A stretch of DNA of 64,000 nt from Comamonas sp009360615. Its GTDB lineage: Bacteria; Pseudomonadota; Gammaproteobacteria; Burkholderiales; Burkholderiaceae_C. How positions within the stretch are numbered: position 1 is the stretch's first letter; each line of letters opens with the position of its first letter. Under the pieces are notes generated by a model. The model had not been told where the DNA came from and did no database searches. It worked only from the letters and a program-made list of their open reading frames with translations. Shown here piece after piece: positions 1 through 6,586 of the stretch. The DNA is taken from the NCBI RefSeq assembly GCF_035784015.1, contig NZ_JALKOW010000003.1; one strand, 5' to 3'. A program made the position numbers and the translations under genes.

Positions 1-242
1 AGGATCTGGCGCTGCACGCACCCGGCGAGGGCGAATCCCTGGCAGACATGCTGCAGCGCGTCCATGAGGCGCTGCAAGACGCCGCCGCCGGCGACAGCGA
101 GCACATGGTCTGGATCTGCCATGCGGGCGTGGCGCGCTGCGCGCAATGGCTGCTGCAACATGGCCGCCAGCTGCCGCAAAGCCATGAATGGACCTTGCCG
201 GCACCCGCCTATGGACAGTGGCTGCGGCTTGAACTCAGTTGA
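1..242 (+). CDS. Histidine phosphatase family protein (CobC-like), C-terminal part
   Basis: The start lies beyond the left edge; about 80 residues are present, read in the frame ending with the TGA at 240-242. The segment has PGEGESLADMLQRV, like the GESxxD..xRV helix of phosphoglycerate-mutase-type phosphatases, and then VWICHAGVARC, which carries the second catalytic His of the family. Alpha-ribazole phosphatase (CobC) of cobalamin synthesis is the closest match in style, but the fragment cannot separate CobC from other histidine phosphatases. Its end overlaps the end of the converging gspC gene by 8 bases. Confidence 0.7.
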   Translation, partial: DLALHAPGEGESLADMLQRVHEALQDAAAGDSEHMVWICHAGVARCAQWLLQHGRQLPQSHEWTLPAPAYGQWLRLELS

Positions 243-666
243 ATGACGCCATGGGCGGCCTGGGCAGTTGCAGCACCATGCTGGTCGGCCCGTTGGCGGG
301 GCCCAGTCGCGCTTCGCGCGCCGCCAGGGATTGCAGAATCACCCCCTCCTCCACGGCTTCACCCACGCGCACGGCCTTGCTGCCCTTGCCTTCCACAGCA
401 ATCACGGCAGCACCGCCACCGGTTTCATGGCCGGCCAGCACCCCCAGCAGCGCATAGCGGCTGGCCACCGGAGCGGCCACGGCGGCGGTGGGCGCAGCGA
501 CCGCACCCAAAGCCTTGGCCATGGCCTGGGCATTGGCCTGCAGCGGCTGCGCAGGCACGACCGAGGGTAAAGGCTCACTGGCGCGCCCGACGAACCGGAG
601 TGTCCAGAACACCACCACCGCGGCGGCAATCGCCCACAGCAGCATGGTGGCGAGCTTGACCCGCAT
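235..666 (-). CDS. gspC: Type II secretion protein GspC (short form)
   Basis: A 143-residue inner-membrane protein with a short cytoplasmic start, one membrane helix (LLWAIAAAVVVFWTLRFV), a Pro/Ala-rich linker and a small periplasmic HR-type domain (SRYALLGVLAG...AVIAVEGKGSKAVRVGEAVEEGVILQSL). GspC links the inner-membrane platform to the secretin GspD. The PDZ domain that ends longer GspC proteins is missing. I chose the ATG at 666 because AAGG precedes it at a good distance; an upstream ATG at 705 has no such site. The gene is divergent from gspG, whereas gspC usually leads the operon on the same strand. Confidence 0.82.
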   Translation of the reverse strand: MRVKLATMLLWAIAAAVVVFWTLRFVGRASEPLPSVVPAQPLQANAQAMAKALGAVAAPTAAVAAPVASRYALLGVLAGHETGGGAAVIAVEGKGSKAVRVGEAVEEGVILQSLAAREARLGPANGPTSMVLQLPRPPMASFN

Positions 667-751
667 GGAAATGCCTTGGCCTGGGTTGAAAGATTGCGTT
701 CGCATTCGACGATTATGATGGCGCAATACTGCATTTTTCCTACAGTCCTCC

Positions 752-1204
752 ATGAGCACCAACTGCCGCCATCCGCTGTCTGCTATTCGCCACGCCGCAT
801 CGCGCGGCTTTACCCTCATCGAATTGATGGTGGTGCTGGTCATCATCGGCGTGCTGGCGGCCCTGATCGTGCCCAATGTGCTGGATCGCGCCGACGATGC
901 CCGCGTGACCGCCGCCAAGACCGATATCGCCAATATCAATCAGGCACTCAAGCTCTACCGCCTGGACAACCAGCGCTACCCGACAGCAGAGCAGGGTTTG
1001 CAGGCGCTGGTGGCCAAGCCCACCACCGGCCCGGCACCTCAAAACTGGAAGCCGTACCTGGAAAAGCTGCCCAATGATCCCTGGGGCAATCCCTATCAAT
1101 ATCTGAATCCCGGAGTGAAGGGCCCCATCGACATCATGTCCTTTGGCGCTGACGGCAAGGCCGGCGGCGAAGGCAAGGATGCGGATATCGGCTCCTGGCA
1201 ATGA
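752..1204 (+). CDS. gspG: Type II secretion major pseudopilin GspG
   Basis: 150 residues. The prepilin peptidase site is at Gly19|Phe20 (RGFTLIELMVVLVIIG), with the conserved Glu at mature position 5, a hydrophobic helix, and the GspG-specific tail (YPTAEQGLQALV, WGNPYQYLNPG, DIMSFGADG) that forms the calcium-binding end of the major pseudopilin. It polymerises into the short periplasmic pseudopilus that pushes substrates through GspD. It is the first rightward gene of the gsp cluster, with 85 bases between it and the divergent gspC. No prepilin peptidase gene is present, so PilD encoded elsewhere presumably processes it. Confidence 0.95.
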   Translation: MSTNCRHPLSAIRHAASRGFTLIELMVVLVIIGVLAALIVPNVLDRADDARVTAAKTDIANINQALKLYRLDNQRYPTAEQGLQALVAKPTTGPAPQNWKPYLEKLPNDPWGNPYQYLNPGVKGPIDIMSFGADGKAGGEGKDADIGSWQ

Positions 1205-1224
1205 GCGTTAAAGCCCCCATGTTC

Positions 1225-1320
1225 CCTCACTGCCTGTGGTCGCTGCCCCCCAAGGGGGCACCGACCGGCATTCACCGACTTTTGCCTTGGGGCGGCCTGG
1301 CGACAAAGCCCGCCCACCGC
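1225..1320. repeat. GC-rich intergenic repeat with CCCCCC-AA-GGGGG core
   Basis: The gspG-gspH gap holds a GC-rich stretch with a short palindrome (GCCCCCCAAGGGGGC) followed by TTGGGGCGGCCTGGCG. Similar G/C-run palindromes occur at 2868-2962 and 46962-47037, so it looks like one copy of a dispersed hairpin-type element. Confidence 0.5.
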
Positions 1321-1368
1321 TTAGCCACTTGCCCCATCAACGCATAACTGCAGAGTCAAGTACCTCTC

Positions 1369-1809
1369 ATGCGTCGCCTCACACATGCTGGCTTTACCTT
1401 GCTGGAGTTGCTGGTGGTGATTTCCATCATGGCGCTGGCGACGGCGGGTGTGAGCCTTGCCATGCGCGACAGCGGGGAGCAGCAGCTCGAGCGCGAAGCC
1501 CAGCGCCTGGCCACGCTGCTGGAGTCGGCACGCGCCCAGGCCCGCACCAACGGCACGCTGGTGGTCTGGCGGCCCCTGCCGCAGGGCTTTCGCTTCGAGG
1601 GCCTTCCGGCCAACGTCAAGATGCCCACGCAATGGCTGCAGACAGCCGTTGTGGTGCAACCCGCCACGCCCGTGGTGCTGGGGCCGGAGCCGCTGATTCC
1701 GAGGCAGAGCATTACGCTGTCGCTGCCCGGCAGCCGCTCGGCGCCGCTGCGCCTGGCCACCGATGGGCTGCGCCCGTTCAGCATTCAAAGCCTGCAGGTG
1801 GCGCCATGA
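1369..1809 (+). CDS. gspH: Type II secretion minor pseudopilin GspH
   Basis: 146 residues with a prepilin leader cut at Gly8|Phe9 (AGFTLLELLVVISIMALATAG) and Glu at mature position 5. The rest (SGEQQLEREAQRLATLLESARAQARTNG) has the long N-terminal helix and the 'R.....R.G' style of GspH/FimT proteins. GspH is a minor pseudopilin near the pseudopilus tip. The stop overlaps the gspI start (ATGA), so the two are probably translationally coupled. It is preceded by the 96-base repeat stretch rather than by a close upstream stop. Confidence 0.88.
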   Translation: MRRLTHAGFTLLELLVVISIMALATAGVSLAMRDSGEQQLEREAQRLATLLESARAQARTNGTLVVWRPLPQGFRFEGLPANVKMPTQWLQTAVVVQPATPVVLGPEPLIPRQSITLSLPGSRSAPLRLATDGLRPFSIQSLQVAP

Positions 1810-2171
1810 GGCCCGCCCTGCAGCAACGCGGCTTCACGCTGATCGAGGTGCTGGTCGCGGTCGGCATCGTCGGAGTCACCCTGCTGGCCGGCCTCCAGGC
1901 GAGCAGCGCCCTGACGCGCAATGCCCAGCGCCAGTCCGAGGTCATCCTGGCCCAGCTCTGCGCGCAGAACGAGCTGGTGCGGCTGCGCCTGTTCAACCAG
2001 ATGCCGGCGGTCGGCGACTCCACCATCCAATGCCAGCAGGCCGGCCGGCAGATGCAGGTACAGCTCAGCGTGCGTCCCACGCCCAACCCCAGCTTCAGGC
2101 GCGTGGACGCGCAGGTATTCTCCGAAGCGACAGCGGTGCTGCGCGTCTCCACCATCGTCGGCCGATACTGA
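1806..2171 (+). CDS. gspI: Type II secretion minor pseudopilin GspI
   Basis: 121 residues from the ATG that overlaps the gspH stop. The leader is cut at Gly9|Phe10 (RGFTLIEVLVAVGIVGVTLLAG) with Glu at mature position 5. The small globular part (AQLCAQNELVRLRLFNQMPAVGDS...CQQAGRQMQVQLSVRPTPNPSFRRVDAQVF) fits GspI, the tip component that starts pseudopilus assembly with GspJ and GspK. It lies between gspH and gspJ as expected. Confidence 0.9.
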   Translation: MRPALQQRGFTLIEVLVAVGIVGVTLLAGLQASSALTRNAQRQSEVILAQLCAQNELVRLRLFNQMPAVGDSTIQCQQAGRQMQVQLSVRPTPNPSFRRVDAQVFSEATAVLRVSTIVGRY

Positions 2172-2174
2172 ACC

Positions 2175-2867
2175 ATGGGCAGCATGCGCAAGAAAGACAA
2201 AGGCTTCACGCTGATCGAGCTGCTGGTTGCCCTCGCCGCCATGGCCCTGCTGTCCCTCATGAGCTGGCGCGGCATCGACGGCATGCTGCGCACGCAGGAG
2301 GTGACGCGCGAGCAAGGCGAGCAGCACGCCGTCATGCAGACCGTGCTGGCCCAGTGGAATGCCGACCTCAACGCCCTGATGCCTCTGCAGGGACGACAGG
2401 TGCTGGACTGGGACGGCCAGGTGCTGCGCCTGACACGCAAGACCAGCGCCGCCATCGACAACGGAGCGCTCGTCGTGGCCTGGAGCCGTCGCAATGTGGA
2501 TGGACGGCCCCAATGGGTGCGCTGGCAATCGCTGCCCGCGCGCACGGCCAGCGAATGGAACGATGCCTGGAACCAGGCGGGCCAATGGGGCCGCAATCCC
2601 TCCAGCGACCAGATGCGCCGCGAAACCGTGCTGATACCGCTCGATCTCTGGCGTGTCTACTACTACCGCAGCAATGCCTGGACCAACCCGCAGTCCAGCG
2701 ATCAGGGCGGCGATGACGGCAGCGGCGTCGGCAGCGATGGCAATGCCGTGCTGCCCACGGTGCCTGACGGCATACGCATCGAGCTGACCCTGCCACCCGG
2801 CCGCGCTCTCTACGGCCTGATGACAGTGGACTGGGTCAACCCGCTGCGCTCCAACTCACGATCATGA
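2175..2867 (+). CDS. gspJ: Type II secretion minor pseudopilin GspJ
   Basis: 230 residues, with leader cut at Gly10|Phe11 (KGFTLIELLVALAAMALLSLMSWRG) and Glu at mature position 5. The length and the beta-rich domain with WxxDL, LxR and a VYYYR segment fit GspJ, which joins GspI and GspK in the tip complex. A Gly/Asp/Ser-rich loop (SSDQGGDDGSGVGSDGN) sits at residues 174-190 and looks flexible. The end overlaps the gspK start by 4 bases. Confidence 0.9.
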   Translation: MGSMRKKDKGFTLIELLVALAAMALLSLMSWRGIDGMLRTQEVTREQGEQHAVMQTVLAQWNADLNALMPLQGRQVLDWDGQVLRLTRKTSAAIDNGALVVAWSRRNVDGRPQWVRWQSLPARTASEWNDAWNQAGQWGRNPSSDQMRRETVLIPLDLWRVYYYRSNAWTNPQSSDQGGDDGSGVGSDGNAVLPTVPDGIRIELTLPPGRALYGLMTVDWVNPLRSNSRS

Positions 2868-3934
2868 AATCCCCCCCGAGCCGCTTCGCACCCTCCCCCC
2901 TGGGGGACCGCCCCATCGCTGTGCGGCAGCCCCTGTTCGGGGTTTGCGGCTTGGGGCGCGCCAGTGTCAGACGTGCGCGCCAGAGCGGCGCAGCGCTGCT
3001 GGCGGCCATGCTGACGGTGGTGCTGGTCGCCACCCTGGCCTCGGCCGCGCTCTGGCAACAGTGGCGCGATGTGGAAATCGAGACCGCGGAGCGCAATCGC
3101 GTGCAGGCCAACTGGTTGCTGCTGGGCGCGCTCGATTGGTCACGCGTGGTGCTGCAGGAAGACTCGCGTGCCAACCGCAGCAACCCGGTCGACCATCTGG
3201 GCGAGCCCTGGGCCGTGCCGCTGCAGGAAGCGCGCCTGTCCACATTCCTGGCTGCGAAAAACAATGTCAGCCAGGTGGACGACGGCCTTGCCGGCATGCA
3301 GGACGCATTTCTCTCGGGAGAGATGGTGGATCTGCAGTCGCGACTGAATCTGCGCAATCTGCTCAGCGGAGCCGATTCGAGCGTGAAGGAGGAAAACCTC
3401 AAGCCTTTTCAGCGCCTGTTCGAGCGCCTGGGTCTGCCCGGCAGCTCCGTCATGCAGATCGCCACGGCCTTGCAGCAAGCCATGCGCGGCAAGAGCCAGT
3501 CCGCGCCGCTGATGCCGCGCACGGTCGGACAGCTGGGCTGGCTGGGCGTCGATCCACGGGTCATCGCGCGCATCGAGCCCTATGTAACGCTGCTGCCCGA
3601 GCGCACCCTGGTCAACATCAACACGGCCAGTGCCGAGGTTCTCTGGGCCAGCACCGAGAATCTGGACTGGGCTCGCGCCAACCAGCTGGTGCAACTGCGC
3701 GACGCCTCGCCTTTCAAGTCCCTGAGCGCTGCCGCTGCGGCCATCGGCCTGACCGGCGTCTTCAGCAGTGCCACGCACTCCGTGACCACCAGCTATTTCG
3801 AGGCCCGCGGTCGTCTGCGGCTCGGGGAAAATGTCTTGAGTCAACGTTCGCTGCTCCAGCGCAAGGACATGAGCGTCAATACCTTGTGGCAGGAGCATGC
3901 AGACTGGGGGATGCCCTCAATTGCCAGGCACTGA
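2864..3934 (+). CDS. gspK: Type II secretion minor pseudopilin GspK
   Basis: 356 residues. After an unusually long 42-residue leader comes the pseudopilin cleavage region SG|AALLAAMLTVVLVATLASAA; mature position 5 is Ala, not Glu, as is usual for GspK. The large domain includes FLSGEMVDLQSRLNLRNLL and, near 235-250, LVNINTASAEVLWA, the helix-hairpin-helix-like part of GspK. GspK caps the pseudopilus. The start overlaps gspJ (ATGA), but codons 3-35 lie in a GC-rich repeat (see repeat at 2868), so the true start could be further in, for example the GTG at 2921. Confidence 0.9.
   Translation: MKSPPSRFAPSPLGDRPIAVRQPLFGVCGLGRASVRRARQSGAALLAAMLTVVLVATLASAALWQQWRDVEIETAERNRVQANWLLLGALDWSRVVLQEDSRANRSNPVDHLGEPWAVPLQEARLSTFLAAKNNVSQVDDGLAGMQDAFLSGEMVDLQSRLNLRNLLSGADSSVKEENLKPFQRLFERLGLPGSSVMQIATALQQAMRGKSQSAPLMPRTVGQLGWLGVDPRVIARIEPYVTLLPERTLVNINTASAEVLWASTENLDWARANQLVQLRDASPFKSLSAAAAAIGLTGVFSSATHSVTTSYFEARGRLRLGENVLSQRSLLQRKDMSVNTLWQEHADWGMPSIARH
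2868..2962. repeat. GC-rich hairpin repeat inside the gspK leader coding region
   Basis: This stretch contains CCTCCCCCCTGGGGGACC, then CAGCCCCTGTTCGGGG and GCTTGGGGCGCGCC. It resembles the G/C-run elements at 1225-1320 and 46962-47037, which lie between genes, but here it is translated as residues 3-33 of GspK, upstream of the pseudopilin cleavage site. Confidence 0.5.
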
Positions 3935-3978
3935 CACCCCGATGTCACACTGACCCCCTAGAATGCTGCATCTTCCCC

Positions 3979-5205
3979 ATGAGCACATTGCTAATACAGC
4001 TGTCGGCGAAGCCCGCCAACTTCGCCACGGAATATCTCTACGTCCTCAGCGATGATGGCCAAAGCGTTCAGCGCAGCGGTCAGGCTGCGGCGTCGCTGCT
4101 GCCGGCCACAGGCCGCACGACCCAGGTCACCGCCGTCATCCCGGCCGCCCAGCTGTCCTGGCACCGCGTCACCCTGCCTCCGGGCCTGAATCTGCAAGGC
4201 CGCCGCCAGCAGCGCCTGCGCGCCGTGCTTGAAGGTTTGCTGGAGGAAAAGCTGCTCGACGAGCCGGCCGCTCTGCATCTGGCTCTGGACGCTGGCCCGG
4301 TCGCTGGACAGTCCTGCTGGGTGGCGGCCTGTGACAAGAGCTGGCTGCAATCCCATCTTCAGGCTCTGGAGCACCACGGCCATGCCGCCAGCCGCCTGGT
4401 GCCCGAGCAGTGGCCCAGCAGCCATCCGCAGCTGTTGCTGTCGGGCGACGGCCTGCAGCCCCAGCTCAGTATCACCGGGCTGGATGCACAGACCGGCCTC
4501 GTCGCCCTTCCCCAGAAAGCGGATGCCAGCCTGCTCCAGTCCCTGCTGGCGCGCCTGCCCGAGGACCTGCCGGTGCTGGCCGAGCCCCATCTGGCACGCA
4601 TTGCGGAGGCCCTGCAGCGCCCGGTCACCATCTTCACGGCCGCCCAGCGGCTGCTGCAGAGCCATGGCTATGCCGGCGATCTGGCCCAGTTCGACCTGGA
4701 CCTGGGTGGCGGCACCCGCGCCAGACGCCGCCTGCTCGATGCCTGGCATGGCTTTGCCAAAGCCCCGCAATGGCGCGCTGCGCGCTGGGCCGCAGGCATT
4801 GCCATCGTCGCCCAGCTGATCGGCCTCAATGCCTGGGCCGTCAAGGAAAATCGCGCCATCGCACTGCGCCAGCAACAGGCCAAGCAAGTGCTGCAGACCA
4901 CCTTCCCGCACGTGCCCGTGGTCATCGATGCCCCGGTGCAGATGCAGCGCGAACTGGAGTTGCTGCGCAGCAACTCCGGCGCCCTGTCGCCCGGCGATCT
5001 CGAGGCCCTGCTGGCTGCCAGCGCCGGCATCCAGGGCGTTCAGAACGCCAGAAGCCTGCAATATCAGGACCGGCAGCTGCGCATCTCGGGCCTGGACCTG
5101 AGCCCCGAGGCGCTGAGCGATGCACAGCAGAGTCTGGAGGCCGGCGGCTATCGGCTGCAGCGCGAAGCCGCAGACCTGGTTCTCAGTGCGAAGGCTCAGC
5201 CATGA
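3979..5205 (+). CDS. gspL: Type II secretion platform protein GspL
   Basis: 408 residues. The cytoplasmic actin-like half begins MSTLLIQLSAKP and contains the typical LPPGLNLQGRRQQRLRAVLEGLLEE segment. A single membrane helix lies near residues 265-288 (AARWAAGIAIVAQLIGLNAW), followed by a periplasmic ferredoxin-like part. GspL recruits the GspE ATPase to the inner membrane and pairs with GspM. I chose the ATG at 3979, 45 bases after gspK; the reading frame stays open upstream only as a shadow of gspK. The stop overlaps the gspM start. Confidence 0.9.
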   Translation: MSTLLIQLSAKPANFATEYLYVLSDDGQSVQRSGQAAASLLPATGRTTQVTAVIPAAQLSWHRVTLPPGLNLQGRRQQRLRAVLEGLLEEKLLDEPAALHLALDAGPVAGQSCWVAACDKSWLQSHLQALEHHGHAASRLVPEQWPSSHPQLLLSGDGLQPQLSITGLDAQTGLVALPQKADASLLQSLLARLPEDLPVLAEPHLARIAEALQRPVTIFTAAQRLLQSHGYAGDLAQFDLDLGGGTRARRRLLDAWHGFAKAPQWRAARWAAGIAIVAQLIGLNAWAVKENRAIALRQQQAKQVLQTTFPHVPVVIDAPVQMQRELELLRSNSGALSPGDLEALLAASAGIQGVQNARSLQYQDRQLRISGLDLSPEALSDAQQSLEAGGYRLQREAADLVLSAKAQP

Positions 5206-5744
5206 CGCAGAAATATGCCCTGAAAACCCCATTGGCGCCGTTGCGCCAGCGCTGGAGCTCCCTGGCTCCGCGCGAACAGAATCTGCTGCTGCTCGCCGCC
5301 AGCGTCGTACTGCTCGCCCTGCTCTGGTGGCTGGCATTGGCACCGGCGCTGCACAGTCTGCGCACCGCCCCTGCGCGCCATGCGGCAGCAGAGCTCGAGC
5401 TGCAGAACATGCTGCAGATGCAGGCCCAGGCCGAGCTGCTGCGCCAGCAGCCGCAGGGCAGCGGCACCGATGCACGAGCCCAGCTGGAACAGTCGCTCAA
5501 GACCGAGCTGGGCAACAGCGCCCAGTTGCAGTGGCTGGGCAACCGTGCCCAGGTCAGCCTGACAAATGTCGCCGCGCCCGCCCTGGCCCGCTGGCTGGGT
5601 CAGGTGCGCGACAACAGCCATGCTTCGGTGGCCGAAATGAAGCTCAACCGCATCCTCGGCGACACCGCCGATGGCGCGGCCGTCACGCGCTGGAGCGGCA
5701 ATCTGCTGCTCGATCTGCCCGGCAGCATCGGCGCACCGAACTGA
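5202..5744 (+). CDS. gspM: Type II secretion platform protein GspM
   Basis: 180 residues, starting at the ATG overlapping the gspL stop. A short cytoplasmic end is followed by one membrane helix at about 27-47 (NLLLLAASVVLLALLWWLALA), a helical stretch rich in Gln/Leu and a small ferredoxin-like domain (LQWLGNRAQVSLTNVAAPALARWLGQV). This is the usual GspM layout; the protein partners GspL and stabilises the platform. Position between gspL and gspN supports the call more than the sequence, which varies a lot in this family. Confidence 0.87.
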   Translation: MTQKYALKTPLAPLRQRWSSLAPREQNLLLLAASVVLLALLWWLALAPALHSLRTAPARHAAAELELQNMLQMQAQAELLRQQPQGSGTDARAQLEQSLKTELGNSAQLQWLGNRAQVSLTNVAAPALARWLGQVRDNSHASVAEMKLNRILGDTADGAAVTRWSGNLLLDLPGSIGAPN

Positions 5745-5752
5745 GCCCGGCC

Positions 5753-6583
5753 ATGAACCTGTCCCGCCCACGTCCCGTCAGCCAGGCCTCGCGCAGACCG
5801 CGCGAGGCGGGGGATGCGCGTTCGCCCGGCCGCTGGGCTGCGGGCGGAGCCTTGATGGGCGCCCTGCTGACGGTGCTGGTCCAGGCGCCGGCCGCCTGGC
5901 TGGCCGCCGGCGTGCAATCGCTCAGCGCCAACCAGATACAGCTGCAGGAGCCGCGCGGCACGCTCTGGCACGGCTCGGCCAGACTGGTGCTGACCGGCGG
6001 CAAGGACAGCCAGGACCAGAGCAGCCTGCCTACACGCCTGAACTGGACACTGCAGCCCGGCCTCGGCGGCGCCAGCATCAGCCTGCACAGCGCCTGCTGC
6101 ACGGACACGCCGATACTGGCACAGTTGCATCCGGGATGGAACACCATGACGGTGCGCTTCAAGGACAGCGTGCTGCAGCTGCCTGCCGACATGCTGGCCG
6201 GCCTGGGCACGCCCTGGAACACCGTGGCCCTGCAGGGCCAGCTGCGCCTGTCCACCGTCGGACTGTCGCTGCAATACCGTGCCGGACGGGCCACCAGCCA
6301 GGGCCTGACGCGGCTCGAAGCCCTGGCCGTATCGTCGAGGCTGTCCCCGCTCAAGCCCCTGGGCAGCTACCGCCTCGACATCCTGGGAGGAGACAATGCC
6401 CAGCTGAACCTGAGCACGCTCGGCGGCGACCTGCAGCTCAGCGGGCAGGGTCAATGGGTGGGCTCGCGCCTGCACTTCACGGGTGAAGCCTCTGCCAGCC
6501 CAGAACGCGAAGCCGCCCTATCGAATTTGCTCAACATTCTGGGGCGCCGCCAGGGTGCGCGCTCCATCATCACCTTTGGTTGA
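5753..6583 (+). CDS. gspN: Type II secretion protein GspN
   Basis: 276 residues with an Arg-rich cytoplasmic start, one membrane helix near 34-56 and a beta-rich periplasmic part containing QLQEPRGTLWHGSARLVLTGG, which matches the 'G.l..p.GtlW.G.a.l' signature of GspN. GspN is a variable accessory part of type II systems found in a subset of species; its role is not settled. It starts 8 bases after gspM and ends 3 bases before gspD. Confidence 0.87.
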   Translation: MNLSRPRPVSQASRRPREAGDARSPGRWAAGGALMGALLTVLVQAPAAWLAAGVQSLSANQIQLQEPRGTLWHGSARLVLTGGKDSQDQSSLPTRLNWTLQPGLGGASISLHSACCTDTPILAQLHPGWNTMTVRFKDSVLQLPADMLAGLGTPWNTVALQGQLRLSTVGLSLQYRAGRATSQGLTRLEALAVSSRLSPLKPLGSYRLDILGGDNAQLNLSTLGGDLQLSGQGQWVGSRLHFTGEASASPEREAALSNLLNILGRRQGARSIITFG

Positions 6584-6586
6584 CCC

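Noticed and set aside
2944..3978. Upstream extension of the gspL frame
   Set aside because: Overlaps gspK fully and is out of frame with it; GspL family proteins start at MSTLLIQLS.
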